A DNA stretch of 64,000 nucleotides. Origin: G965200765 sp965203865 (GTDB lineage Bacteria; Pseudomonadota; Gammaproteobacteria; Arenicellales; JAJDZL01). This document shows positions 1 to 8,155 of this stretch, in pieces. The stretch's first letter is position 1, and each line of letters begins with the position of its first letter. The stretch is from NCBI GenBank assembly GCA_965203865.1, contig OZ241916.1, forward strand, positions 992,001-1,056,000, read 5' to 3'. Under the pieces are notes generated by a model, which did no database searches, had not been told where the DNA came from, and worked only from the letters and a program-made list of their open reading frames with translations. The position numbers and the translations under genes were made by a program.

Positions 1-1016
1 GCGGTCTGGGCGAGCCGTATCGCTCGCGGTTGTGGAGCGAGATGCCGCGTACCAGCGAATCGCTGAAGTCGCTGGTGGTGGAGATGTATGTGAACGGCAT
101 GTCGACCCGCGACATTGAGCATTCGATGGAGGCGGCGCTGGGCGAGTTTTCGTTGTCGAAGAGTACCGTCAGTCGCCTGTGCGAGTCGCTGAGCGAGGAC
201 TACGAGCGTTTCAAGGAGCGCGACTTGAGTGGCTACGACGTGGCGTATTTGTTTGTGGATGCGGTGTACGAGCCGTTGCGTCGTCACGGCACCCGCAGCG
301 GTGTTCTGTGCTGCTGGGCGATTTGCAGCGATGGCAGTCGGGTGCTGCTGGACCTGACCTTGGCCAACAGCGAGAGCAAGGTATCGGTGATTGAGTTTTT
401 TCAAGGGATGATTCGCCGGGGTCTTCAGCCGCCGCTGACGGTGACCACCGATGGTGCCGGGGGACTGATGGCGGCGGTGGAGGAGACGTGGCCGCGCACC
501 TTGCGAGTGCGCTGCTGGTTTCACAAGATGCAGAATCTGCGGCAGAAGGTTCCGCCGAGCTTGTGGCCGGAATTTCGGCATCGGGTGACCGACTTTCGGG
601 ATGCACCGGATGAAGCCGAGGCTCGTCGCCGGCTGGAATCCATCCAGGCCGACTATGGCCGCGAGTTGCCCGAAGCCTTGCGTTGCCTAACCGACGACCT
701 GGAAGCTTCGATGAACCATTTGGAGGTTCCGCCGCGGCACCGGCAGAATGTTCGCACGGTGAATCTGGTGGAGCGCAGCTTCGTAGAGGAGCGCCGACGA
801 ACCAAGGTGATCCCGCATCTGTGGGGCGAAAGAGATCTGACCAAGCTGGTGTATTCGGTGCTGATCCGATTGAGCGAACGCTGGTGCAAGCGCCGGTACT
901 CGGAATCGGAAGAATGGCAGATCCGAGAGCTGCGCATGCGACTTTATCCAGAGCAGGAGGCGAGAAAACCCGTGCCAAGAACCAGAACTCGCAGAAGTGC
1001 GGCGAAAGCCGCCTAG
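1..1016 (+). CDS. IS256-family (Mutator-like) transposase, N-terminus cut by window edge
   Basis: Catalyses transposition by a DDE mechanism. The frame is open to the window edge, so the true start lies outside; the first internal start is the TTG at 30. Counting from that TTG, the candidate acidic triad is D77 (FVDAVY), D141 (TTDGAG) and E249 (NLVERS), with the family CWFHK block at about 162-166 and an RRRTKV block just after the glutamate. About 80 N-terminal residues are missing compared with the usual roughly 400. Base composition is distinctly GC-richer than the genes to its right, suggesting recent arrival. Family assignment rests on the motif series; the exact IS group is not determined. 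Confidence 0.9.
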   Translation, partial: GLGEPYRSRLWSEMPRTSESLKSLVVEMYVNGMSTRDIEHSMEAALGEFSLSKSTVSRLCESLSEDYERFKERDLSGYDVAYLFVDAVYEPLRRHGTRSGVLCCWAICSDGSRVLLDLTLANSESKVSVIEFFQGMIRRGLQPPLTVTTDGAGGLMAAVEETWPRTLRVRCWFHKMQNLRQKVPPSLWPEFRHRVTDFRDAPDEAEARRRLESIQADYGRELPEALRCLTDDLEASMNHLEVPPRHRQNVRTVNLVERSFVEERRRTKVIPHLWGERDLTKLVYSVLIRLSERWCKRRYSESEEWQIRELRMRLYPEQEARKPVPRTRTRRSAAKAA

Positions 1017-1046
1017 ACTTTTACAGGAAATTAGAGACTTGACCAC
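1014..1046 (+). repeat. Probable right terminal end of the IS element
   Basis: Directly after the transposase stop lies a stretch ending in GACTTGACCAC. IS256-type ends commonly finish in a similar TTGAC-containing inverted repeat a few bases after the transposase gene. The left end is outside the window, so the inverted repeat cannot be confirmed here. Confidence 0.4.
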
Positions 1047-1541
1047 AAATCGAGACAATGGCAAAAGTGGGTGAATCGGTGACCTTGAATTCTAAAAAAC
1101 GATAAGATATGTTGCTGGTAAATTTAAACTCTTTGTCGCCATTAACTCTGAAGTTCTCAAATCTCTCTTGTAACAACTCCCAGCAGATCTGCCCGGTCGT
1201 TGCATTAGCGATTGGCCTGCCGAGAAGTGTAGGACAAGGAAATGCGGGACATTTCACTTTGATGTATCGACTTGTGTTTGAACGGAATTATTTTTTCTCC
1301 TGAATATTGCAAGAAGTCAAGCGATGGTCCCACAGTTTCTGGCAATTTCAGGCCTGCTTTTTTATACTTTTTCGGATTGATTCTTCAATAAAATCATCTC
1401 ATCATACGATTCAAACAGGATTTTTCAAGACTGACAAATTAAAGTTGTCAAAGAGACTGATAGTATTGCAGAAAAGCATTATGGAGCTGGAACTTCTATC
1501 AGGCAATGCAGAAATTAGCTCACCAGCAAAATTCTGCAATA
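1047..1541. other. Intergenic stretch without a convincing gene
   Basis: About 500 bases between the IS end and the MoaD-like gene. Short open frames occur on both strands but none has a family signature, a convincing ribosome binding site or neighbour support. It may contain debris of a gene broken by the insertion, but I could not identify which. Confidence 0.4.
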
Positions 1542-1793
1542 CTATCCGCCTTTTAGTGGTGGAATTATTGATACCCTGTCTGTCTCTTTAAGAACAAATG
1601 AATCTCGTTCCGAAGCCGGAACCATTTCACCATTGACCGATAGAAGATAGCCTTGCTGAGCTGGAAAACCCAAATGCTCGATCAAGGTTGCGATGGTTGC
1701 ATTTCCATTCAACTTGACTTCGATTTCACTGCCGTCAGTATTTTCAGGCAAATACTTGCTCAGAGTGCCGACAAGCTTGACTGACACTTTCAT
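1542..1793 (-). CDS. MoaD/ThiS-family small sulfur-carrier-like protein
   Basis: 83-residue beta-grasp protein ending in PPLKGG. The terminal Gly-Gly is the tail that MoaD/ThiS proteins use for adenylation and thiocarboxylation. Family members supply sulfur for molybdopterin (tungstopterin) synthesis. The gene begins 3 bp after the aldehyde:ferredoxin oxidoreductase stop and closes the operon, and such oxidoreductase + MoaD pairs are a recurrent arrangement. I infer a pterin-cofactor role dedicated to the neighbouring enzyme. A general MoaD is equally possible from sequence alone. Confidence 0.8.
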   Translation of the reverse strand: MKVSVKLVGTLSKYLPENTDGSEIEVKLNGNATIATLIEHLGFPAQQGYLLSVNGEMVPASERDSFVLKETDRVSIIPPLKGG

Positions 1794-1796
1794 GAT

Positions 1797-3620
1797 TTAC
1801 GAGAGTCCCAAACGCTCAAGTGTTTCGTTAGTGGGAACCCCCTCTTCTGTCCAACCGCGAAGCTCATAATACTCTGGCAGCATTTTGTTCAGTTCGTTTA
1901 CCTTGCCTTTCGCCATTCCTGATTTGGCAGGTTCATTCAGCAACCTCGGTGGTAGTGAATCATCCTTACTGGTCAATCCTGCGGCGAGATTAAACTGTCG
2001 TTCAAGATTCCAGATCCGCTCGCCTGTTTCATACAGGCGTTCCACTGTCCAGTCGCCTTCGCAGGCAGCATCAATCTGCTGCTGAAAATCTGTAATCTTC
2101 CATCCCGACAGTGTGAACCAGCACAGTCCAGTGGAATCAATTAAAGAAATCTTGTCCTGAGATTTCTTGCACGGCAATGCCTTCCCGCCTCCGGTCTGAT
2201 CTTCCATGTCGGGGCCAAATACATCATGCTTCATATGGCATGCGCCTCGACTGCTAGTTGCATAGCCAAGTCCCATACCTTGCAATGCTCGAGAATCATA
2301 TCCGGCAAATTCCTGTCCTTTTACTGTCATTGAAAGCTCTGGATGTCCGTATTTCTCACACAGTCGCTTGGACCCCAATCCAAGAACCTTTCCAAATCCT
2401 TCATATTTCCCTGTTTTTTCTGCCATCACTGTAAGTGCTTCGGCATTTCCAAAATTCAATGGGATTCCGTCTGTATCCTTATCGGTAATTACTCCCATTT
2501 CATACAGTTCCATTGCGGCTGCGAGTGTACCGCCAAAAGAGATTGGGTCCATTCCGTGTTCGTTCATTAAAAATCCGGCGAAGGTCAGTGCATCAATATC
2601 ATCAATACCGCAATCAGGTCCGAACGCAAATGCTGTTTCGTATTCCAGTCCGCCGCTTGCATGCCAGTATTCTGGACGATTTTTTATAGTAAAGTGGTCT
2701 TTGTCAATATGCGAAATGCGACCGCACGCTATGGTGCATCCAAAACAGGCTTTATTGGTTAGCAGGTTGCGATGCCCATTTTCACGAACTGCCGTCATTG
2801 CTTTCGGATTGATATTGTCAACACCCTCAAATTGAACTTCCTTGAAATTTCGGGTGGGCAGTCCTCCAAACTCCTGCATGGCATCAATCATCGCATTGGT
2901 CCCATACTCCGTTAGTTCACCAACATCTGTACTCGCTGCCAACTTTGCCTTGGTTTCCTTGACGACTCCCATAAACCGCTTCGGATTGTCCACTTTTACC
3001 CCAACTGTACCCCGAACAGCAATCGCCTTAAGATTTTTCGAGCCCATTACAGCTCCCACACCTGAGCGTCCTGCTGCCCGGTGCAAGTCATTAACAACAC
3101 AGGCAAAGCGTACGCAATTTTCACCAGCTACCCCGATTGAAGCCACTTTGATCAACGGATCCTGATGTTCAGATTTGATCCAATCCTCTGTTTCCCACAC
3201 GGATTTGCCCCAAATGGGGTCTGCTGGAATAATGTCGACTTGATCATCAACAATATGCAAATAAACCGGATGAGGTGCTTTCCCTTCAAGAAGTAGCAAA
3301 TCGTAGCCTGCAAATTTAAGTTCGGCGCCAAACTTCCCTCCAGAGTTTGAGCATGCCACTGCATTTGTAAGTGCGCCTTTCGTGATTACAGCATACCTGC
3401 CGGATGTGGATGCCATAGTTCCTGTAAGAGGGCCGGTTGCAAAAATGAGAACATTTCCGGGATCCAATGCATCTACCGATGGGTCCATGTTTTCATAAAG
3501 ATACTTTGTACCCAGTCCTCGCTCACCCAGGTACTGCTGTGCCCACTCCATATTAAGCGGTTCAATTTCGGATGTTTGATTCGTGAGATTCACTCGCAAA
3601 ATATTTCTTTGCCATCCCAT
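1797..3620 (-). CDS. aor: Aldehyde:ferredoxin oxidoreductase (tungsten/molybdopterin) family
   Basis: 607 residues, the usual length of the family. These cytoplasmic enzymes oxidise aldehydes to carboxylic acids using a tungstopterin and one [4Fe-4S] cluster. The predicted cluster ligands are C292, C295 and C299 (CFGCTIAC) plus C500 (STGLC). The N-terminal MGWQRNILRVNL block and the GRYAVITKGAL block are typical. It is followed by a MoaD-like gene and preceded by maleylacetoacetate isomerase, thioesterase and benzoate-CoA ligase-like genes on the same strand with gaps of 27 bp or less. The substrate is therefore inferred to be an aromatic aldehyde whose acid is then CoA-activated; this is not shown by sequence. 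Confidence 0.93.
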   Translation of the reverse strand: MGWQRNILRVNLTNQTSEIEPLNMEWAQQYLGERGLGTKYLYENMDPSVDALDPGNVLIFATGPLTGTMASTSGRYAVITKGALTNAVACSNSGGKFGAELKFAGYDLLLLEGKAPHPVYLHIVDDQVDIIPADPIWGKSVWETEDWIKSEHQDPLIKVASIGVAGENCVRFACVVNDLHRAAGRSGVGAVMGSKNLKAIAVRGTVGVKVDNPKRFMGVVKETKAKLAASTDVGELTEYGTNAMIDAMQEFGGLPTRNFKEVQFEGVDNINPKAMTAVRENGHRNLLTNKACFGCTIACGRISHIDKDHFTIKNRPEYWHASGGLEYETAFAFGPDCGIDDIDALTFAGFLMNEHGMDPISFGGTLAAAMELYEMGVITDKDTDGIPLNFGNAEALTVMAEKTGKYEGFGKVLGLGSKRLCEKYGHPELSMTVKGQEFAGYDSRALQGMGLGYATSSRGACHMKHDVFGPDMEDQTGGGKALPCKKSQDKISLIDSTGLCWFTLSGWKITDFQQQIDAACEGDWTVERLYETGERIWNLERQFNLAAGLTSKDDSLPPRLLNEPAKSGMAKGKVNELNKMLPEYYELRGWTEEGVPTNETLERLGLS

Positions 3621-3647
3621 AGTTACTGCACCTCTCGCTTTGATTAA

Positions 3648-4286
3648 TTATTTTGCATCCGGTTGATATTCCGGCCTTGCATTTTCAAACGCTTCCAGTT
3701 CATTGCATCTTGCATCGATTTCAACCAATTTCGGATACGCTGATAAATCGCAATTGAACCGTCTGGCATTGGCAACTTGCGGAACCAAACAGACATCAGC
3801 AATCGTCGGTGTATCGCCATAGCAGTACTTGCCGGTTCGACCATCTGATGCAAGCCTTGATTCCAATGCTCCTAATTCTACGGAAATCCAATACTGGTAC
3901 CAATCGTTCCGCTGGTCATTGTCAATGGTCAAATTATAGTCCAAGTAATTCAATACTCTTAAATTGTTCAACGGATGAATGTCGCAGGCAATTGATAATG
4001 CAATTGCCCGGACGTATGCCCGGGCTGGTTCTGTTTCAGGAAGAAGCGACGGTTCGGGATACTTGTCTTCCAGAAATTCCAATATCGCAAGAGACTGAGT
4101 TAAAACGGTATCACCAATTTTCAGTACCGGTATCAAGCCTTGCGGATTCATATCCATAAATTCTTCATTTCGCTGCTCTTGCTCTCGAAGATTGATCGAA
4201 ATATTTTCATATTCAATTCCCTTCAAGTTGAGCCCAATTCTTACCCGATAGGCAGCAGAACTGCGAAAATAGCCGTACAGTTTCAT
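3648..4286 (-). CDS. maiA: Maleylacetoacetate isomerase / zeta-class glutathione transferase
   Basis: 212 residues, full length for a zeta GST. The N-terminal thioredoxin-like half carries the zeta signature SSAAYRVRIGLNLKG (about residues 9-23) and a Q-S-L-A-I glutathione-binding stretch (DTVLTQSLAILEFLE). Known family members isomerise maleylacetoacetate to fumarylacetoacetate in tyrosine/homogentisate breakdown, or related cis-dienoates such as maleylpyruvate in gentisate breakdown. Only 1 bp separates it from the thioesterase gene upstream, so it belongs to the aromatic-acid operon. No homogentisate dioxygenase or fumarylacetoacetase is in the window, so the exact ring-cleavage route is unknown. 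Confidence 0.88.
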   Translation of the reverse strand: MKLYGYFRSSAAYRVRIGLNLKGIEYENISINLREQEQRNEEFMDMNPQGLIPVLKIGDTVLTQSLAILEFLEDKYPEPSLLPETEPARAYVRAIALSIACDIHPLNNLRVLNYLDYNLTIDNDQRNDWYQYWISVELGALESRLASDGRTGKYCYGDTPTIADVCLVPQVANARRFNCDLSAYPKLVEIDARCNELEAFENARPEYQPDAK

Positions 4287-4287
4287 C

Positions 4288-4710
4288 TCAATTCGTTGTT
4301 TTGACCAGGTAATTCAGAAAGTCGCCAGGCAGTTCCATTATTTGAATTGCTTTATTCTCGTTTTCGCCAGTTTTTGCCCAGAATCTCACTTCGTATCCAA
4401 GAACGCAGTCTCTACCGGAAACTGCAAGTTTGTGTCGTACAGTAAATGTTTTCTTTGACCACGCGTCAACTTTACTTGCAACGGTTACAATTTCCCCCCA
4501 ACGCATTGGATGCTTATACTCGGCATGGGTTTCAATCAGCGGAAAACCGACAATGTTCAACTCTGTAATCATTTTAGCCTGTCCAAAACCATTTGCTTCC
4601 ATCATATCTTGAGTGCTCAAGTCGAACCAGCGATAAATATTGGGATAGAACACAATGCCTGCCGGGTCACATTCGCCCCATTCAACTTTGTGATGCAATT
4701 CATGCTTCAT
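4288..4710 (-). CDS. 4-hydroxybenzoyl-CoA thioesterase-type hotdog protein
   Basis: 140-residue single-hotdog acyl-CoA thioesterase. The family signature WGECDPAGIVFYPNIYRWFD lies near residues 10-29 and contains the catalytic Asp (ECDPAG). It hydrolyses an aromatic acyl-CoA to the free acid and CoA in characterised relatives. Its start overlaps the end of the upstream benzoate-CoA ligase gene by 11 bp, indicating translational coupling, and it precedes maiA by 1 bp. Pairing a ligase with a thioesterase suggests either editing of wrongly activated acids or release of a CoA-bound product. Confidence 0.87.
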   Translation of the reverse strand: MKHELHHKVEWGECDPAGIVFYPNIYRWFDLSTQDMMEANGFGQAKMITELNIVGFPLIETHAEYKHPMRWGEIVTVASKVDAWSKKTFTVRHKLAVSGRDCVLGYEVRFWAKTGENENKAIQIMELPGDFLNYLVKTTN

Positions 4711-6238
4711 CGCGAAATGTTCCTGTAACTATTTGTTGCAATTCGTGCCGCCGAATTTTACCAGTGGCAGTACGCGGCATGGAATCAATAATACGAATCC
4801 AGCCCGGCACCTGCAATTTGGAAAGTCGGCTAGCAATGAATTTTCTCATGGAGACCCCGGCATGTTCAAGATCTGTGTTGGCAACCGGTGTAAAAAACAG
4901 TGCTGGACGAACAGTTTCGCCGGCATCTGCGGCACTTACAACTGCAACTTCTTCGGCCAGCGCAAACTCTGTTGCAACTTTTTCAATCTCTCGCAAGTGT
5001 ACCCACTGACCTGACATCTTGATGAGTTCATCCTCCCGTCCCAAGTGATACCAGCATCCATGTTCATCTTGACGAAAAATGTCACCGGTAACGAAGTATC
5101 CGTCTTGAAGTCGCTTCCTTGATTCGTCAGCTTGATTTTCGTAGTGGAGAAACGTGTATGGATGCCGTACTCGAAGAATACCATCCTTGCCAGAATCCGG
5201 ACCAAGCTCCTCATCCCCCCGATACAATTTCGCTACAGTACTCGGCAAGAGCCTTCCAACAGAGTTGGGGGGATAATCTGGCAATGCTCCTACGAAGCAC
5301 AAGAACAAAGTTTCAGAGCAACCGTATACATTCACAATATTTTTGCCGGTTTTTTCAAGCCATTGTGATTGAATTTCCTGGGGCAAATGCTCGCCGGCGG
5401 AAACAAAGTGTTCAATCTTTGAAAAAGATTGCAAAGCCCTGTCGTCGAAATCCCGAAGCAGGTTTCGATAAACCGTAGGGACCGCGAAAAACGCCTTGAG
5501 ATTTTCTCTTTCGATGACCGAGTTAGCTGTTTCGGGCGTGATCCAGTTGAGATGCAAATATACGCTGGCACCAAGATACAAGGGTGCCAGTAATCCGTTC
5601 GCCAGTGCATAGGCAAATGTCAACTTGGAAGTACAGAAGATTTCATCGCCGGGACTCAAGCCCAGCACTTCACTATGAAAATAACAGCACTGTTCCAACT
5701 CTTTATGTGTGTGAACAATCCCTTTGGGATGGTTTGTAGAACCGGATGAAAATACCCAGAGTGCTTCGTCTGTTGAATTCCGATTGATAGCGAAATCAAT
5801 TTCCTGAATGTGCCTTTGCTCAATCGGTTGAAAAATTCTTTCAATCGGGTACAGTTGAATGTCCGCGTTGCTTAGCGAAATACCCGCTTTACAGGTTTCT
5901 GAATTCGCAGAATCACAAATCAGTGTCCTTGTTTTGCTGGTTTTCAGTACATGCTCAATATCTGAAGCTTCGTATCGGGTGGAGACAGCAATAGCTACTG
6001 CACCGATATTCAAAACTGCCAAGTATGCAGCGACAAACTGAGGCGTGTCCAAGCAGCACAATACTACCCGGTGATTTGGACGAATTTTTGCATCGTGCAT
6101 GTATTTACTTGCGCAGCAGATCTGAAAAAAAAGTTCTGCATAGGTCCAAATTCCTTCTTCCCATCGTAAAGCCGGCAAGTCTTGAAATCGGTTTAAGCGA
6201 TCAGAACTGAATATTTGCTTGACTATGTTCATCGGCAT
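4700..6238 (-). CDS. Benzoate-CoA ligase family AMP-forming acyl-CoA synthetase
   Basis: 512 residues, an ANL-superfamily adenylating enzyme. The phosphate-binding loop is SSGSTNHPKG (about 164-173), with N where most benzoate-CoA ligases have G. The hinge block is YHLGREDELIKMSGQW, and the catalytic lysine is K494 (RTATGKIRR). The overall block pattern (FAYALANGLLAPLYLGAS, AVPTVYRNLL) is that of benzoate/aminobenzoate/hydroxybenzoate-CoA ligases. It is the first gene of the five-gene minus-strand operon ending in the MoaD-like gene. It probably activates an aromatic acid with ATP and CoA; the specific ring substitution cannot be told. Confidence 0.88.
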   Translation of the reverse strand: MPMNIVKQIFSSDRLNRFQDLPALRWEEGIWTYAELFFQICCASKYMHDAKIRPNHRVVLCCLDTPQFVAAYLAVLNIGAVAIAVSTRYEASDIEHVLKTSKTRTLICDSANSETCKAGISLSNADIQLYPIERIFQPIEQRHIQEIDFAINRNSTDEALWVFSSGSTNHPKGIVHTHKELEQCCYFHSEVLGLSPGDEIFCTSKLTFAYALANGLLAPLYLGASVYLHLNWITPETANSVIERENLKAFFAVPTVYRNLLRDFDDRALQSFSKIEHFVSAGEHLPQEIQSQWLEKTGKNIVNVYGCSETLFLCFVGALPDYPPNSVGRLLPSTVAKLYRGDEELGPDSGKDGILRVRHPYTFLHYENQADESRKRLQDGYFVTGDIFRQDEHGCWYHLGREDELIKMSGQWVHLREIEKVATEFALAEEVAVVSAADAGETVRPALFFTPVANTDLEHAGVSMRKFIASRLSKLQVPGWIRIIDSMPRTATGKIRRHELQQIVTGTFRDEA

Positions 6239-6493
6239 TCAAAGCGATAACTACTCCTCCAAATCGTTCTTTAATAACTGGTGCGCAACCCCAAAATGCT
6301 TCGGCTACTTATACGTCGGATTTTGGACTTGCTAATTCTACTATCATTTACTTTTGAGGGTACATACCAGTATGCAGTTCCCCCGATGACCGTATTAAAA
6401 CAAATCAACTCAATTGTTCTGGTCAAGTTCTTTTTCTACAAAAAACAGCAATCGGATGGCATTTTTTGGCGAGGGGATTTGAGCGGTGAATTT

Positions 6494-7939
6494 CTATGCA
6501 GATTGCTGAGCAATGCTTGAAGCCGCAAGTTTTATTTCATTCCATGCTGCCTCAACATGTACTTTTTCTGTCCAGATGGCTCCAATAGAAAAACGAATTA
6601 CGTATGTATCGTTCAATACTGCATGGGTCAAAAATAATTTACCCGATTCATTCAAACTTTCAAGAATAGTCCGGGTTGCTTTATTGCCGTCTTTGTGATG
6701 AAACAGTACCAAGTTCAGTATTGGCGGCTGAAACAACTCAAATTCGTTATCAGTTTCAATCCAGTTGGCAAATTCAATCGCCAACTGGCAGTGCATTCGA
6801 ATATGTACGCGAAGTCCCTCAACTCCGTAGTGCCGAATCACAAACCATAACTTCAGAGAGCGGAATCTGCGTCCCAGCGATATTTGCCAACCGTTGTAGT
6901 CATAAACTTTTCCGGATTCACTTGCCTTGTTCTTCAAATACTCTGGAGAAAAAGTCAGGGCACCTACCAAAGCGTTACGGTCGGCAACATAGAACAAATC
7001 GCAGTCAAAGTTGGTAAGTAGCCACTTGTGCGGGTTGAAGCAATAACTGTCCGCAGTGTCCAATCCGTTGAGAATCCAGCGAAATTCAGGACAAACTGCA
7101 GCACTTCCGGCATGAGCTCCGTCAACATGAAACCACAGGTTTTCTGCATTCGCGATTTCGCCAATTTCCAGAAGCGGGTCGAAAGCCAGAGAGGAAGTTG
7201 TACCCATAGTGGCGCAAACAAAGAAGGGGACACTGCCATTTTGCAAATCTGCTTGAATAGCCTTTTTCAAGGAAAACGGCAGCATTGCAAAATTTTCATC
7301 TGTATCGATACGGCGAATTTGGGAACTTTCAATTCCTGCAATTTTCAACCCTTTTTCCACTGATGAGTGTGTATGGCCGGAGACGTAGGCGGTTAAAGAG
7401 GATGATGCAATATTTGAATGCCGTTGAAGAATTCTTTCTCTTGCAGCAACAATCGCGCACAAACTTGCAGATGAAGCTGAGTCATGAATTACGCCTCCGC
7501 CTGTTGAAGAAGAGCGAAAGCGCTGTGGCAGTCCTGCGATTTCAACCATCCAGTCCAGCACTAGAGTTTCCAGTTCGGTACATGCCGGACTGGTCGACCA
7601 AAGCATTCCCTGAATCCCAAAGCCTGACGATAGAAGATCGCCAAGAATGGACGGCCCGGACGCATGAGTGGGAAAATATGCAAAGAAATTTGGCGACTGC
7701 CAGTGCGTCAAACCAGGCATAATGACTCGGTTCACATCTTCCAGTACGTTTTCGAAAGGCTCACCGTGAATTGGGGGGGTTGGGGGCAGCTGATTATAGA
7801 TATCTTTGGGTGCAACTTGAGACAGCACCGGATACGATTCCACATTCTCCATATAATCCGCAATCAAGTCAATGACTTGTCTACCTTGCTTTCGAAATTC
7901 CTCCGGTGACAAATGGGGCAGCTTGGATTTTGATTTCAC
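6494..7939 (-). CDS. PLP-dependent aromatic-L-amino-acid decarboxylase family
   Basis: 481 residues, group II PLP decarboxylase. The lysine forming the Schiff base is K305 in CFNPHKWLL; the PLP-contacting D273 lies in HVDGAHAG. The substrate-side block HWQSPNFFAYFP (about 79-90) is typical of the aromatic amino-acid and tyrosine/DOPA/tryptophan group. The expected reaction is removal of CO2 from an aromatic amino acid to give an arylamine. It is downstream of ETF-QO and a small CxxC protein (6 bp gap) on the same strand. A run of seven G lies inside the coding region near 7767. It could feed the aldehyde oxidoreductase and ligase next door through an amine oxidase not seen here. Confidence 0.9.
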   Translation of the reverse strand: MKSKSKLPHLSPEEFRKQGRQVIDLIADYMENVESYPVLSQVAPKDIYNQLPPTPPIHGEPFENVLEDVNRVIMPGLTHWQSPNFFAYFPTHASGPSILGDLLSSGFGIQGMLWSTSPACTELETLVLDWMVEIAGLPQRFRSSSTGGGVIHDSASSASLCAIVAARERILQRHSNIASSSLTAYVSGHTHSSVEKGLKIAGIESSQIRRIDTDENFAMLPFSLKKAIQADLQNGSVPFFVCATMGTTSSLAFDPLLEIGEIANAENLWFHVDGAHAGSAAVCPEFRWILNGLDTADSYCFNPHKWLLTNFDCDLFYVADRNALVGALTFSPEYLKNKASESGKVYDYNGWQISLGRRFRSLKLWFVIRHYGVEGLRVHIRMHCQLAIEFANWIETDNEFELFQPPILNLVLFHHKDGNKATRTILESLNESGKLFLTHAVLNDTYVIRFSIGAIWTEKVHVEAAWNEIKLAASSIAQQSA

Positions 7940-7945
7940 AGGTAT

Positions 7946-8107
7946 TTATCTTGCTTGGCGGGTAGCTTTGTAGCCGCAACGATCGCATTCGACCACTTCA
8001 ACTTGACCACCAGTACCAAATCCGAATTTAATTTCTATGACCTGAAAATTATGGAGCCCGATTCGACAGAGTAGTCTGCCGATAAGTAAAGAGGTTAGAT
8101 TTGACAT
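7946..8107 (-). CDS. Small CxxC protein, 53 aa
   Basis: A 53-residue frame beginning MSNLTSLLIG, with KFGFGTGGQVEVV in the middle and a CDRCGY zinc-knuckle-like motif at residues 41-46 near the C-terminus. It is well spaced, 48 bp after the ETF-QO stop and 6 bp before the decarboxylase start, which argues that it is a real member of the operon. I do not recognise a characterised family. The single CxxC plus a cysteine at residue 14 could bind a metal. Function unknown. Confidence 0.6.
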   Translation of the reverse strand: MSNLTSLLIGRLLCRIGLHNFQVIEIKFGFGTGGQVEVVECDRCGYKATRQAR

Positions 8108-8155
8108 TTGAATAGACTGCTATTTGGCAGCACCATAGCTCCGTTGGATAAACCA

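Noticed and set aside
211..978. 255-codon open frame on the minus strand across the transposase
   Set aside because: GC-rich shadow of the transposase with Pro/Ser/Arg-rich composition; no family features.
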